DNA of 64,000 nucleotides from an uncultured Bacteroidales bacterium. Lineage in GTDB: Bacteria > Bacteroidota > Bacteroidia > Bacteroidales > P3. Numbering within the stretch: the first letter of the stretch is position 1; each line of letters begins with the position of its first letter. Below the pieces are notes generated by a model. The model had not been told where the DNA came from, searched no databases, and was given only the letters and a program-made list of their open reading frames with translations. The position numbers were made by a program, and so were the translations under genes. The stretch is taken from NCBI GenBank assembly GCA_900316055.1, contig ONBK01000008.1, forward strand, positions 40,200 through 104,199, read 5' to 3'. Below are positions 23,304-32,510 of the stretch, one piece after another.

Positions 23304-23920
23304 AAAAGACATTACTGTTACTCCTGCTTTTTACCTTTCACTTTTCACCTTTCACCTGTCGGGCGCAGGGGCGTTTTGATGCTACGGCATTTGCTGGCTT
23401 GAACATGAGTCAGATTGACGGTGACGGTGCGGGAAGCTACAACCACATGGGGCTACGTGCGGGCGTGGGTACCAGTTTTACGTTGGGAAACGATTTGAAG
23501 TCGCCGTGGCGCATGGTGGTGGAATTGGCTTTTAGCAATAAGGGTTCTCATATCGATGCTTACGACCGTAATCTGTCAGCCAGTTATATTGAACTGCCTG
23601 TGATGATGTCGTACAACTTGTTGGAGGGTCGTTTACGTTTGGCTGCTGGCGTGGCTCCCGCCATCCTTGTGGATTCCAAAGTGACCAATAATGGTGCTGA
23701 AGACCTGCCTTCACAGGAAAACTTCACCACATTCGATTGGCTTCCGCTGACTGCTAGTATTCGCTACCGCTTTCTTGACCATCTCGGTTTTGAGGTGCGT
23801 TATCAAAATTCCTTCCTTAGCATCACCAAGGAGAACGGCAGTGGTACCTATCGCCTTTTCAAAGACAACAAAGGCTGCTTCAGTCGCCTTATATCTTTTG
23901 CACTCACTTATCATTTTTAG
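23300..23920 (+). CDS. Outer-membrane barrel protein (PorT-like)
   Basis: 206 residues with a signal peptide (KKTLLLLLLFTFHFSPFTC then RAQG), followed by a barrel typical of the PorT/OMP_b-brl_2 group: FDATAFAGLNMSQIDGDGAGSYNHMG, split here, AGVGTSFTL, SYIELPVMMSYNL and C-terminal FALTYHF. The TFHFSPF part of the signal peptide is encoded by three 7-bp TTTCAC[CT] units. Function unknown. It is co-transcribed with the HAD gene (4-bp overlap) and the thioesterase-like gene. Confidence 0.85.
   Translation: MKKTLLLLLLFTFHFSPFTCRAQGRFDATAFAGLNMSQIDGDGAGSYNHMGLRAGVGTSFTLGNDLKSPWRMVVELAFSNKGSHIDAYDRNLSASYIELPVMMSYNLLEGRLRLAAGVAPAILVDSKVTNNGAEDLPSQENFTTFDWLPLTASIRYRFLDHLGFEVRYQNSFLSITKENGSGTYRLFKDNKGCFSRLISFALTYHF
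23336..23356. repeat. 7-bp tandem repeat TTTCAC[CT] in a signal peptide
   Basis: Three consecutive units TTTCACT, TTTCACC, TTTCACC. The same unit, four perfect copies, lies at 48401-48428. Confidence 0.8.
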
Positions 23921-23924
23921 AGAG

Positions 23925-24329
23925 ATGGATTCCACAACACTCGCACGGGAAGTATTCCACCAAGACCATTATGCCACCCAGTTGACGGGTATCGTTATCG
24001 ACAATGTGGACGACCATGAGGCTATCTGTTCGCTTGCTATCGACGCGCGCCATCGCAATGCTCGTGGTGCAGTGATGGGAGGTGTCCTTTTTACGTTGGC
24101 CGATTTTTGTGCCGCTGTTGCGGCCAATAGCGACACGTTGGATGAACTCCACTGGGTGTCGCTCGACAGCAGCATTCATTTCCTCTCTCCTGCTCTTGGT
24201 GACAATCTTGTGGCTCATTGCGTTGCTCTCAAAACGGGTCGCACAACGTCACTCTTCCAAACTCAAATAGAAAGTCCCGACAGCAGCAAACGTATTGCCA
24301 TTGTCGAGACCACAATGGTTCGAGTCTAA
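23925..24329 (+). CDS. Hotdog-fold thioesterase (PaaI/DUF4442-type)
   Basis: 134 residues. The start at 23925 is four bases after the barrel stop. RGAVMGGVLFTLADFCAAVAAN is the hotdog helix with its Gly-Gly and Asp, matching the acyl-CoA thioesterase PaaI group, and HFLSPALGDNLVAHC is the next strand pair. It probably hydrolyses a small acyl- or aryl-CoA; the substrate is unknown. It is the last gene of the HAD-barrel-thioesterase operon and converges on lpxA with one base between the stop codons. Confidence 0.88.
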   Translation: MDSTTLAREVFHQDHYATQLTGIVIDNVDDHEAICSLAIDARHRNARGAVMGGVLFTLADFCAAVAANSDTLDELHWVSLDSSIHFLSPALGDNLVAHCVALKTGRTTSLFQTQIESPDSSKRIAIVETTMVRV

Positions 24330-24330
24330 T

Positions 24331-25119
24331 TTACTCGCCCTTTCTCACTGATTTATATCCGCTCAACAGACCTGTGTTGGCGCTGCCAATAAAGGCGAGG
24401 ATTTGCTTGCCTTCCTCGGTTGTGCCATATTTCTCTTTCACCTGCTCGACGGCATCGGTGACGTTGAGACCTTTGACGAAGATGTAGCGGTAGATATCGC
24501 TGATGCGGTTGATGCTCTCTTGGGTGAAACCACGGCGTTGGAGGCCGAGACTGTTCACACCACAGTACTGGATGGGGTAGCGGGCGGCCTTGATAAAAGG
24601 AGGCACATCCTTATCGATGAGGGCACCGCCCTGGGTGATGACATGCGAGCCGATGTGGATGAACTGTAGGCAGGCTGTCTTGCCGCCGAGGATGACATAG
24701 TCGCCCATGATGATATGGCCGGCGAGGGTAGCATTGTTGGCCAACACACAATTGTCGCCCACCACGCAGTCGTGAGCCACATGGACGTAGGCCATGAGGA
24801 GATTGCCATTGCCGATGACGGTCTTACCGCTGGCGGAGGTACCACGGTTTATGGTGCAGCATTCGCGGATAGTGTTGTTGTCGCCAATCTCGACGGTGGT
24901 GTATTCGCCGGCGAACTTGAGATCCTGCGGCACAGCGGCGATGACGGCACCGGGGAAGATGCGGCAGTTCTTGCCGATACGGGCGCCAGGGAAAATGGTG
25001 ACATTGGGACCTATCCAGGTACCGTCACCTATCTCGACATCCTCATAGATGGTGGTGAAATTTGAAATCTTGACATTCTGGCCAATCTTGGCGTCGGGGT
25101 GTAAGTCGTATAAAGTCAT
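24331..25119 (-). CDS. lpxA: UDP-N-acetylglucosamine acyltransferase
   Basis: First step of lipid A synthesis: transfer of a 3-hydroxyacyl chain from ACP to UDP-GlcNAc. The 262-residue protein is a left-handed parallel beta-helix of hexapeptide repeats (IGQNVKISNFTTIYEDVEIG...). The catalytic His is in MAYVHVAHDC, with GGKTACLQFIHIGSH and the conserved ALIDKDVPPF following. The C-terminal helices have GLQRRGFTQESINRI. It lies 32 bp after lpxC in the same transcript. A repeat tract of GATTGCTT type fills the spacer. Confidence 0.97.
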   Translation of the reverse strand: MTLYDLHPDAKIGQNVKISNFTTIYEDVEIGDGTWIGPNVTIFPGARIGKNCRIFPGAVIAAVPQDLKFAGEYTTVEIGDNNTIRECCTINRGTSASGKTVIGNGNLLMAYVHVAHDCVVGDNCVLANNATLAGHIIMGDYVILGGKTACLQFIHIGSHVITQGGALIDKDVPPFIKAARYPIQYCGVNSLGLQRRGFTQESINRISDIYRYIFVKGLNVTDAVEQVKEKYGTTEEGKQILAFIGSANTGLLSGYKSVRKGE

Positions 25120-25130
25120 TATATTGGTTA

Positions 25131-25154
25131 ATTGTTTGATTGCTTGATTGGTTA
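25131..25154. repeat. 8-bp tandem repeat at the lpxC-lpxA junction
   Basis: ATTGTTTG, ATTGCTTG, ATTGGTTA. This is the reverse complement of the CAATCAAG family seen in rlmL, queG and upstream of htpG. The lpxC stop codon lies within the tract. Confidence 0.8.
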
Positions 25155-26084
25155 TTTGAGGTTTTCGGGGTGCTTTTTGATATAATCCATTAGGAAGAGC
25201 GCGAAAGCTACGTTGGCTTTATGGCCTGGCTTGTAGATGGAGAATTTGGCGTTCAGTAGGGGACCCGCCAGTCGCACGTCGCCCACGAAGTCGAGCAGCT
25301 TGTGGCGCGCCGGTTCGTTGGGGTAGTAGGGATTGGTGGTGTTAAGTACACCATCGTGTACCTTGAAGTTGTTGACATCTTTATGGAAGGTCTTTCCAAG
25401 GCGTTTTAACTGTTTCGGAGTGAGATCCTCGTTGACATAGACCAATGCGTTGTCGAGGCTGCCACCTTTGATGAGGTTGAATCGCAGTAGAGGTTCTATC
25501 TCGTGAAGGAAGACAAAGGTGCGGCAGGGAGCAATGCCAGCGGGATATTCGGAGAGGTTGTTCATGTCGGCTTCCTGACGCCCGATGACGCTGTTGGGGA
25601 AGTCGATGATGCAATGTACTGCGAAATGGTCACTGGGTTCAAGGTCGTAGACAGAGCCTGTCGGCTTGAATTCGAAGTGCAGCGGCTCGGGGAAGGTGTA
25701 GTATTTGCGGGGCGTAGACATGGTGCGCACACCCACACGCACAAGTTCCAACATCCAAGGACGGGAAGAACCGTCGATGATAGGTACCTCTCCGCCGTCG
25801 AGTTCCACAAGGGCGTTGTCGATGCCCATGCCATGGAGCGCCGACATGAGGTGTTCGATGGTGGCGATGGTCTGCCGGCCGCTGCCGAGGGTAGTGCCGC
25901 GCGAGGTGGCACCCACGTTGCTGGCTAAAGCTTGCTGGGTGATGATATTGGTGCGGTCGGTACGTCGGAAAGAAATGCCGAAATCTTCAAAGGCCGGCTT
26001 TACAGTGACGGTTACCGTGCGTCCGGTGTGCAATCCGGGACCCGTTACTCGAAATTCTTTATTGATGGTGTTCTGATAATCCAT
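25152..26084 (-). CDS. lpxC: UDP-3-O-acyl-N-acetylglucosamine deacetylase, without fused FabZ
   Basis: The committed, zinc-dependent step of lipid A synthesis. 310 residues with the N-terminal GPGLHTGRTVTVTVKPA, the zinc ligand His in TIEHLMSALHGMGID, and HKLLDFVGDVRLAGPLL with the second His and the Asp. The C-terminal KPGHKANVAFALFLMDYI carries the catalytic His. In most Bacteroidota LpxC is fused to the dehydratase FabZ (about 460 residues). Here the frame stops after KKHPENLK, within a short-repeat tract, and no FabZ follows. Confidence 0.95.
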   Translation of the reverse strand: MDYQNTINKEFRVTGPGLHTGRTVTVTVKPAFEDFGISFRRTDRTNIITQQALASNVGATSRGTTLGSGRQTIATIEHLMSALHGMGIDNALVELDGGEVPIIDGSSRPWMLELVRVGVRTMSTPRKYYTFPEPLHFEFKPTGSVYDLEPSDHFAVHCIIDFPNSVIGRQEADMNNLSEYPAGIAPCRTFVFLHEIEPLLRFNLIKGGSLDNALVYVNEDLTPKQLKRLGKTFHKDVNNFKVHDGVLNTTNPYYPNEPARHKLLDFVGDVRLAGPLLNAKFSIYKPGHKANVAFALFLMDYIKKHPENLK

Positions 26085-26093
26085 TAGAGAAGG

Positions 26094-27686
26094 TTATTTT
26101 GTCGTTGCAGGAACAAAATGCAGCGACTCCATGCGATAAAGTTGTGGCTGATTGTTCTCGAGACCTGCTTGGTGGCGTTCGAGGTGAATGGGATGAATTA
26201 GGTTGGATAGAGAAACTCCCGGCTCGCTCCAGAATTTGCTGTTGCGGAGGGATAGCCCATAAACGATATAGGAGGTCAGGTCGTAGGCTGTGGCCGCCAG
26301 TGCCGAGGTGGGCTCGGAACCGAAACGATTTCGGAAGTTCGTCAAGAAATCGACGTGGACGCTGTTAGAGAGATCCCAGTTGGAAGAGAAAGTGTGGTAG
26401 TTAAGCTGTTGTAGTTGTGCAAAGTCGATGTCGGAGTAGTCGCGTGTCCAGTCTGAGAGGGTGTACAGTGTGGGACTGTTGCTCTTGATGGCCGAGAGTC
26501 GGTTGAGTAGGTTGCTCACGAAGACACGCATTTGGTCATTGTCTTGGTTGTATATGCTCAGTACACTGCAGTCGGGGTTTGATTTCAGCGTGGAGGTGAG
26601 TTTGTTGCTCTGACTCCAGTTGAAGAGGGTGTACTTGATGTCGCCACGTTCGGAGAGTTGGTGTTTGAGTTCGTTCAGAAGGGGTTTCTCGCCACTGCCG
26701 CCGTGGATGATGTAGAGGTGGCCGTTGGGACGTTCGGCTTTCATGTTGTCGAGCATGACTTTTACCTGACTCTCCACGGAGGGTTGTATTTTCACCATGT
26801 AGGGGTTGTCGGCACATATTTCGCTACGGGTGGACATGGGGTTGACAATGTAAACTCCGGCTTGGCGCGACAGTTCAGCCGCTTTGGTGAAAGCGTCGCG
26901 GAAGAGGAGCGCTACCACCACATCAGACTGAGCTACGTTGTGTGATAGGAAGACTCGTTGCACGCCATCGGCGCTGTTGTCGGGGACATCCACCACGTTG
27001 AGTTCCACGCGGGCGTTTGTTGCGGAAGATGACAGTTGCTCGAGCGCCAATAGGATACCTTCGTAGAATTCAATGAATTCGAATTGGCGATAGCTTTTCT
27101 TGCCGCGCTGTTCGATGTCGAACTTCGTTGTCGAGATTTCGTCGATCTCATTCAGGTGCAGTGGCATCAGCAGAGAGATGCGGATGGCGTCGCCCATAGG
27201 CCGCACGGTAGGAGCTGTTGTCGTAGAGGGGGTAGGTCTTTTTGAGGAAGGGAATTCCTGCTGTTTGTCATTCTTTGTTTCGTTGACAGGCTGTTTCTTC
27301 TGTTCATTTTGTTGCCGGGCAGCCTCTTTTTTGTCGGCTTCCATCTTCTCTTCGGAGGCCGAGAACTGTCCACGGAAAGGCAGCCACACGGTGTCACCGG
27401 CATGAAGGAAATGTATGTCTACATGAGTTACGGCATCGTAGCTGTTCACCTTGTAGGCCTTGGAAATGGAGTACACAGTCTGGCCTGTTTCCACAATGTG
27501 GACGTAGTATTTGCGTCCGTTTATGACCTGTGTCTCGGTCGAGACCTTGACAGGTGTTGTTCCTGGGGCCTGCGCTTTTAGTGAGTGGAAAGTGGAAAGC
27601 GGAAAATGGAAAGCGATGCTGACGCAAATCAACAGTATCACTTTCTCTGCTCGTCCACTGAATACATTAAATACTCTTTTTTTCAT
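26094..27686 (-). CDS. LysM protein with periplasmic-binding-like domain
   Basis: 530 residues. The signal peptide (LLICVSIAFHFPLSTFHSL then KAQ) is partly encoded by 7-bp repeats. A LysM domain (YYVHIVETGQTVYSISKAYKV ... LHAGDTVWLPF, split) binds peptidoglycan. A charged Glu/Lys/Gln linker follows. A C-terminal part of about 340 residues (IRISLLMPLHLNEID ... FEFIEFYEGILLALEQL ... VVALLFRDAFTKAAELSRQ) resembles amino-acid ABC transporter binding proteins. No transporter is linked. It is the second gene in guaA-LysM-lpxC-lpxA, so it may be an envelope protein co-regulated with lipid A synthesis. Confidence 0.85.
   Translation of the reverse strand: MKKRVFNVFSGRAEKVILLICVSIAFHFPLSTFHSLKAQAPGTTPVKVSTETQVINGRKYYVHIVETGQTVYSISKAYKVNSYDAVTHVDIHFLHAGDTVWLPFRGQFSASEEKMEADKKEAARQQNEQKKQPVNETKNDKQQEFPSSKRPTPSTTTAPTVRPMGDAIRISLLMPLHLNEIDEISTTKFDIEQRGKKSYRQFEFIEFYEGILLALEQLSSSATNARVELNVVDVPDNSADGVQRVFLSHNVAQSDVVVALLFRDAFTKAAELSRQAGVYIVNPMSTRSEICADNPYMVKIQPSVESQVKVMLDNMKAERPNGHLYIIHGGSGEKPLLNELKHQLSERGDIKYTLFNWSQSNKLTSTLKSNPDCSVLSIYNQDNDQMRVFVSNLLNRLSAIKSNSPTLYTLSDWTRDYSDIDFAQLQQLNYHTFSSNWDLSNSVHVDFLTNFRNRFGSEPTSALAATAYDLTSYIVYGLSLRNSKFWSEPGVSLSNLIHPIHLERHQAGLENNQPQLYRMESLHFVPATTK
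27583..27617. repeat. 7-bp tandem repeat (TTTCCAC, minus strand) in the LysM-protein signal peptide
   Basis: Units TTTCCAT, TTTCCGC, TTTCCAC, TTTCCAC on the minus strand, encoding FHFPLSTFH. Same family as 16397-16430. A further CTTTACACTTTCATTTTTCCAC tract lies upstream of the gene (27692-27718). Confidence 0.8.
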
Positions 27687-27725
27687 AATCTTTCCTCTTT
27701 ACACTTTCATTTTTCCACTTGGGAT

Positions 27726-29252
27726 TTATTCCCATTCGATGGTTGCGGGGGGCTTGGAACTGATATCGTAGCAGACACGGTTCACACCTTTGACGCGGTT
27801 GATGATTTCATTGGATATTTTGGCTAAGAAGTCGTAGGGCAAGTGACTCCAGTCGGCCGTCATGCCGTCAACACTCTCCACAGCGCGTAGAGCCACGACG
27901 CTCTCGTAGGTCCGTTCGTCGCCCATCACGCCGACGCTCTGCACCGGCAGCAGCATGGCACCGGCCTGCCACACCTTGTCGTAGAGACCGGCATTGCGGA
28001 GGCCCTGGATGAAGATGTGATCAACCTCTTGGAGGATATGAACCTTTTCGGGGGTAACGTCACTGAGGATGCGGATGGCGAGGCCGGGACCCGGGAAGGG
28101 GTGACGACCGATAAGTTCGTCCTTTATGCCCAGCTGGCGCCCCACGCCGCGCACTTCGTCTTTGAAGAGACTGCGCAGAGGCTCCACAAGTTTCAACTTC
28201 ATATAGTCGGGCAGACCACCTACATTGTGGTGGCTCTTGATGGTCTGGCTGGGCCCTTTGACACTCGAACTCTCGATAACATCGGGGTAGATGGTCCCTT
28301 GACCGAGCCATTTGGCGTCGGTGATGAGTTTGGCTTCGGCGTCGAAGACATCGATGAAGGTCTTGCCGATGGCTTTGCGCTTCTTTTCAGGATCTTTTAC
28401 GCCCGCCAGCACCTCGTAGAAACGGTTTTTGGCATCCACGCCCTTGACGTTGAGACCCATGTCTTTGTAAGACTCCAGCACATTCTCGAACTCGTTTTTT
28501 CGGAGCAGACCATTGTCGACAAAGATGCAGTGGAGCTGATGGCCAATGGCGCGATTGAGCAGTACGGCGGCTACGGTAGAGTCCACACCACCGCTGAGTC
28601 CCAGTACCACTTTGTCTCCGCCCACTTTCTCTCGCAGCTCTTTTACCGTCGTTTCAATGAAACTCTCGGGAGTCCACGACTGCTGACAGCAGCAGATGTC
28701 CACGACAAAGTTGCGCAACAATGTGTTGCCGTCCACGGAATGGTGTACCTCGGGATGGAACTGAATGGCATAGGTTTCTTCGCCTTCGATTTTGTAGCCA
28801 GCATATTGTACGTTCTCGGTTGAGCAGATGACTTTGTAGTTCTCGGGAAGTATCTCGATGGTGTCGCCGTGGCTCATCCAGACCTGACTGCCCATGGGAA
28901 CCCCTTTCATCAAAGGATTATTGTTGTCGATATAATTAAGGTTAGCGCGTCCGTATTCACGGATTTTGCTCTGTTGCACACGGCCGCCTCCCCATTTGGC
29001 TAAATACTGGGCACCATAACAGACGGCTAAGAGGGGGAGTTTGCCCTTGATATTCGTCATGTTGGGTACGGGTGCGTCAGGGGCGTTACAACTGAATGGA
29101 CTTCCGGAGAAGACTACTCCTTTTACGTCGCTGCCAAGGGTAGGAATCTTGTTGAAAGGGTGTATCTCGCAGTAAACATGTTGCTCCCTAATTTTGCGCG
29201 CAATGAGTTGAGTGTATTGAGAGCCAAAGTCTAAAATGATGATGGTGTCCAT
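27726..29252 (-). CDS. guaA: GMP synthase (glutamine-hydrolysing)
   Basis: Amidates XMP to GMP. 508 residues from [16 protein letters not shown]. The class I glutaminase domain has the nucleophile Cys in [12 protein letters not shown] and the His/Glu pair in QFHPEVHHS. The ATP-pyrophosphatase domain has the PP-loop [13 protein letters not shown], and the C-terminal dimerisation domain ends [13 protein letters not shown] longer frame extends 30 codons upstream but crosses the -7 element at 29275-29282, so the MDTI start is correct. It heads the minus-strand operon that continues to lpxA. Confidence 0.97.
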   Translation of the reverse strand: MDTIIILDFGSQYTQLIARKIREQHVYCEIHPFNKIPTLGSDVKGVVFSGSPFSCNAPDAPVPNMTNIKGKLPLLAVCYGAQYLAKWGGGRVQQSKIREYGRANLNYIDNNNPLMKGVPMGSQVWMSHGDTIEILPENYKVICSTENVQYAGYKIEGEETYAIQFHPEVHHSVDGNTLLRNFVVDICCCQQSWTPESFIETTVKELREKVGGDKVVLGLSGGVDSTVAAVLLNRAIGHQLHCIFVDNGLLRKNEFENVLESYKDMGLNVKGVDAKNRFYEVLAGVKDPEKKRKAIGKTFIDVFDAEAKLITDAKWLGQGTIYPDVIESSSVKGPSQTIKSHHNVGGLPDYMKLKLVEPLRSLFKDEVRGVGRQLGIKDELIGRHPFPGPGLAIRILSDVTPEKVHILQEVDHIFIQGLRNAGLYDKVWQAGAMLLPVQSVGVMGDERTYESVVALRAVESVDGMTADWSHLPYDFLAKISNEIINRVKGVNRVCYDISSKPPATIEWE

Positions 29253-29274
29253 ATATATGTTATATTTAAAAATG

Positions 29275-29282
29275 CAAAAATA
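29275..29282 (-). promoter_or_regulatory. -7 element TATTTTTG of guaA operon
   Basis: Plus-strand CAAAAATA, 22 bp upstream of the guaA ATG. It is divergent with the promoter at 29332. Confidence 0.75.
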
Positions 29283-29331
29283 CAAAAAATGATTGGAATG
29301 GCAAAATTTTTTTTGAGTAAATTTTTTTTCG

Positions 29332-29339
29332 TATCTTTG
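29332..29339 (+). promoter_or_regulatory. -7 element TATCTTTG of the M16 peptidase operon
   Basis: TATCTTTGCA, 14 bp before the ATG of the M16 gene. The leader is very short. Confidence 0.75.
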
Positions 29340-29353
29340 CATTTTAATTTGTT

Positions 29354-30616
29354 ATGCTGGATTGGAGAAAATATATATTAAACAACGGCTTGACGGTGCT
29401 GACGCATGAGGCGTGGGATACCCCTTTGGCAACGGTGAACGTGTTGTACAATGTTGGTTCACGAGACGAAGATCCCAGATGTACAGGTTTTGCCCATTTG
29501 TTTGAACATCTGATGTTTGGTGGCACCGAGCGTGTCCCCGACTATGATGCCGTGGTGAGTTCGTTGGGAGGAGAGAATAACGCTTTTACAAACAACGATA
29601 TTACCAACTATTATGTGACAGTCCCTGTGGATGGTTTACAGACGGCATTGGGGCTGGAAGCTGATAGGATGGGAGGGTTGAACTTGACACAGAAGGCTTT
29701 GGATGTGCAGCAGAAGGTGGTGAAGGAAGAATACAATCAGCGTTATATGAATCGTCCTTATGGCGATATGTGGCTATTGCTAAGGCCGTTGTGTTATAAA
29801 GTCAGCCCTTATCGCTGGGCTACCATTGGCGCTGATATCCAGCATGTCGAAGATGCGACGTTAATGGATGTTCAGCAATTCCATGAACATTTTTACTGTC
29901 CTGATAACGCGATACTTTCTGTGGCGGCACCATTGACGCATGAGGAGATAGTGGGGATGGTTGAGCGGGCCTTCGGCACGCTTCTACGTCCACGCAAGCG
30001 TATTGGAGAGGAGAGATGTTTTGCGAGGGAGCGAGAATATTCTCAGGAACCCTTGCAGACAGCATCGCGTCGTATGGAAGTGGAGCGCGATGTGCCGACG
30101 GATGCCGTGTATATGGCATGGCCGATGTGCGATAGGTACGGCGCTGATTTTCAGGCTTGCGATTTGATAAGTGATATTTTGGGTACGGGAAACTCGAGTC
30201 GCCTGTACAGAGGGATGGTGAGTGAAGGCCGTTTGGTGTCGGAAGCCGATGCCTGCATCACGGGCGACGTCGGACAAGGGTTATTGATGGTGAGTGCGAA
30301 AGTGCGTGAGGGTGAAGACCCCGAGGAGGTAGCTGAGATGATAAGAAGAGAGGCCTTCAAGTTGACAGAAGCCCCTGTTGATGCCTATGAATTGGAGAAG
30401 GTGGAAAACAAATATGAGAGCACCTTTGTCTTTTCACAGTACAAAGCCTCAGACCGTGCGATGGGATTGTGCTACTACACTTGGCTGGGTGATACCTCTT
30501 TGGTGAATAGGGAACCCGAGAAATATCGTCAGGTGACGCCGGAGGAACTACAGCGCGCGGCAAAAAGGCTTTTCCGGACGGAGAATGAGAATTTGTTGAT
30601 TATAAGAAAGAAATGA
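29354..30616 (+). CDS. M16-family zinc peptidase
   Basis: 420 residues, typical of single-unit M16B (processing-peptidase-like) proteins. The inverted zinc motif is HLFEHLMFGG (HxxEH), with the downstream Glu ligand in VVKEEYNQRY. GGENNAFTNNDITNYYVTVP is the conserved substrate-binding strand, and the C-domain has ISDILGTGNSSRLYRGM. There is no signal peptide, so the protein is cytoplasmic or exported by an unrecognised route. The next gene starts within its stop codon (ATGA). Confidence 0.93.
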   Translation: MLDWRKYILNNGLTVLTHEAWDTPLATVNVLYNVGSRDEDPRCTGFAHLFEHLMFGGTERVPDYDAVVSSLGGENNAFTNNDITNYYVTVPVDGLQTALGLEADRMGGLNLTQKALDVQQKVVKEEYNQRYMNRPYGDMWLLLRPLCYKVSPYRWATIGADIQHVEDATLMDVQQFHEHFYCPDNAILSVAAPLTHEEIVGMVERAFGTLLRPRKRIGEERCFAREREYSQEPLQTASRRMEVERDVPTDAVYMAWPMCDRYGADFQACDLISDILGTGNSSRLYRGMVSEGRLVSEADACITGDVGQGLLMVSAKVREGEDPEEVAEMIRREAFKLTEAPVDAYELEKVENKYESTFVFSQYKASDRAMGLCYYTWLGDTSLVNREPEKYRQVTPEELQRAAKRLFRTENENLLIIRKK

Positions 30617-31563
30617 ATGCTCTTGGGAAAATAATGTCTTTCTTCAAGAAATTGAAAGAGGCAGTGGCTCGTGTCAACTACCGTCCAGTGGTAAAGGTTG
30701 TTGGAACGGTGATGCATAAGATTGTGCTTGAGTGGTTTATGCCGAAACATTACCGCAGTCTGTCGAAAAAGGAAATCTTTGAAATCATTTTCAAGAGTGA
30801 TACTCCGGCGGGTAAGAAGTTTGATGTATGGCTGTTGGCTCTGATTGTCGCCAATATTGTATTGTTGATGTTCGACAGTGTATGGGGCGCGACTGACACC
30901 ATGACCTCTGGTGTGCATGAGTCACTTTCATTTTGGGTGGTGAAGGCGTTGGAATGGGCTTTTACACTGCTTTTTACTTTCGAATACTACTTGAGAATCT
31001 ATTGTTTGAAACACCCGATGAAATATGTACTCTCATTCTGGGGCGTGATAGATTTTCTCTCTATTTTTCCTGCTTACCTGAGCATCTTTGTTCCCACCAC
31101 GCAGGCTTTAACAGTGCTGAGACTGTTGAGGGTGCTGCGCATTTTCCGTATCTTCAAGATGAAACGTTTCCAGATGGAGGCATTTCATTTGATGAATGCC
31201 CTTCGCAATAGTGCCATTAAGATTTTGATTTTTATGATGGTAGTTATGGTGGCGGCCGTGATTCTGGGTACTTTAATGTATGCATTCGAAGCTGAAGTGA
31301 ATCCTACATTTAAGAGTATCCCTACGGGCATCTATTGGGCAGTGGTGACAATCACCACGGTGGGTTTTGGAGATGTGGTACCAATAACGACACCAGGCCG
31401 TTTCCTTGCTGTAATAGTGATGCTGTTGGGTTATTCTATTATTGCGGTGCCCACGGGTATCGTGGCTGGTGAAACGTTAAAGGAATATCGTTTTGGTAAC
31501 CGTCGTCGTTCTGATAAAGGACAGATCGACTATGATGATGAAAACGAGGCAATAAAGAGTTGA
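30613..31563 (+). CDS. Voltage-gated-type potassium channel
   Basis: 316 residues. Six transmembrane segments can be traced. Between them lies an S4-like segment with regularly spaced arginines (LRLLRVLRIFRIFKMKRF) and the pore helix plus selectivity filter TTVGFGDVVPI. The C-terminal tail is charged and short, with no RCK or cyclic-nucleotide domain. The start overlaps the M16 stop; an internal ATG (MSFFKKLKEA) seven codons later is an alternative. K+ selectivity follows from the filter; gating behaviour is inferred from S4. Confidence 0.93.
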   Translation: MNALGKIMSFFKKLKEAVARVNYRPVVKVVGTVMHKIVLEWFMPKHYRSLSKKEIFEIIFKSDTPAGKKFDVWLLALIVANIVLLMFDSVWGATDTMTSGVHESLSFWVVKALEWAFTLLFTFEYYLRIYCLKHPMKYVLSFWGVIDFLSIFPAYLSIFVPTTQALTVLRLLRVLRIFRIFKMKRFQMEAFHLMNALRNSAIKILIFMMVVMVAAVILGTLMYAFEAEVNPTFKSIPTGIYWAVVTITTVGFGDVVPITTPGRFLAVIVMLLGYSIIAVPTGIVAGETLKEYRFGNRRRSDKGQIDYDDENEAIKS

Positions 31564-32510
31564 TGAAGAAGAGTGTGCTTATATCTGACCGTACCCATGA
31601 GGTGCTTGCACAACGTCTGCGTGAAGCAGGTTTTGAAGTTAGTGTAGAACCGGACCACGATTATGAATCACTGGTGAAGGCTGCACAAGGTTGCGAGGGA
31701 CTGGTTGTGCGGAGCAAAGTGCATATTGACAGTCATTTTATTGACTGTGTGCCTTCGTTACGCTGTATCGGTAGGGTAGGGGCGGGCATGGAGACTATCG
31801 ATGTGGCCTATGCCGAGGCTCACGGCGTTCGTTGTCTCAATTCGCCCGAAGGAAATCGTGATGCTGTGGGCGAACATGCTGTAGGACTGCTGCTGGCTTT
31901 ACTCAATAATATTGCCCGTGCCGATGCCGAGGTGCGGCAAGGTGTATGGCGACGTGAGGCTAACCGTGGTTATGAGTTAGGACCGTTGACGGTAGGCATC
32001 ATAGGCTTTGGCAATATGGGTCAGGCGTTTGCCAAGAGGTTAGGCGGCTTTGGCTGCAGAGTGATATATTATGATAAGTATCTGCCAATAGATACTATAG
32101 AGACTATAGATGTAATAGAGAGGGTTTCTCTTGAAATTCTCCAACAGGAGGCTGATGTGGTCAGTTTCCATGTGCCTCTTACCGAGGAGACTCGCCATTA
32201 CCTTGATACTGAGTTTATCGAAGCCATGGCAAAACCGTTCTACCTTGTCAATACAGCCCGTGGTGCAGTGGTGAATACTGATGCATTGGTGGAAGGATTG
32301 GAGAGTGGCAAGGTGCGAGGTGTGGCACTCGATGTGCTTGAATATGAGAATATGCAGGCCGATGGGTTGGGAGATGTGCCGGAATCGATGAAGTATTTGA
32401 TGCAATCATCTCGCACGGTGCTGACACCCCATATAGCGGGTTGGACAGTGGAATCGAAATACAAACTCGCTGCCGTACTGGCAGATAAGATGATAGAGGT
32501 ATTGAAATGA
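31563..32510 (+). CDS. D-2-hydroxyacid dehydrogenase (SerA-like)
   Basis: 315 residues; the ATG at 31563 overlaps the channel stop. The Rossmann motif is VGIIGFGNMGQAFAK. The catalytic Arg is in NTARGAVVNTDAL and the catalytic His in LTPHIAGWT, so it belongs to the NAD-dependent D-2-hydroxyacid/phosphoglycerate dehydrogenase family. It lacks the ACT domain of the long SerA. In the cofactor-binding loop, YLPIDTIETIDVIERVS is encoded by a loose 9-bp repeat (GATACTATA, GAGACTATA, GATGTAATA). It may make 3-phosphohydroxypyruvate, but the substrate is unproven. Confidence 0.88.
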   Translation: MKKSVLISDRTHEVLAQRLREAGFEVSVEPDHDYESLVKAAQGCEGLVVRSKVHIDSHFIDCVPSLRCIGRVGAGMETIDVAYAEAHGVRCLNSPEGNRDAVGEHAVGLLLALLNNIARADAEVRQGVWRREANRGYELGPLTVGIIGFGNMGQAFAKRLGGFGCRVIYYDKYLPIDTIETIDVIERVSLEILQQEADVVSFHVPLTEETRHYLDTEFIEAMAKPFYLVNTARGAVVNTDALVEGLESGKVRGVALDVLEYENMQADGLGDVPESMKYLMQSSRTVLTPHIAGWTVESKYKLAAVLADKMIEVLK

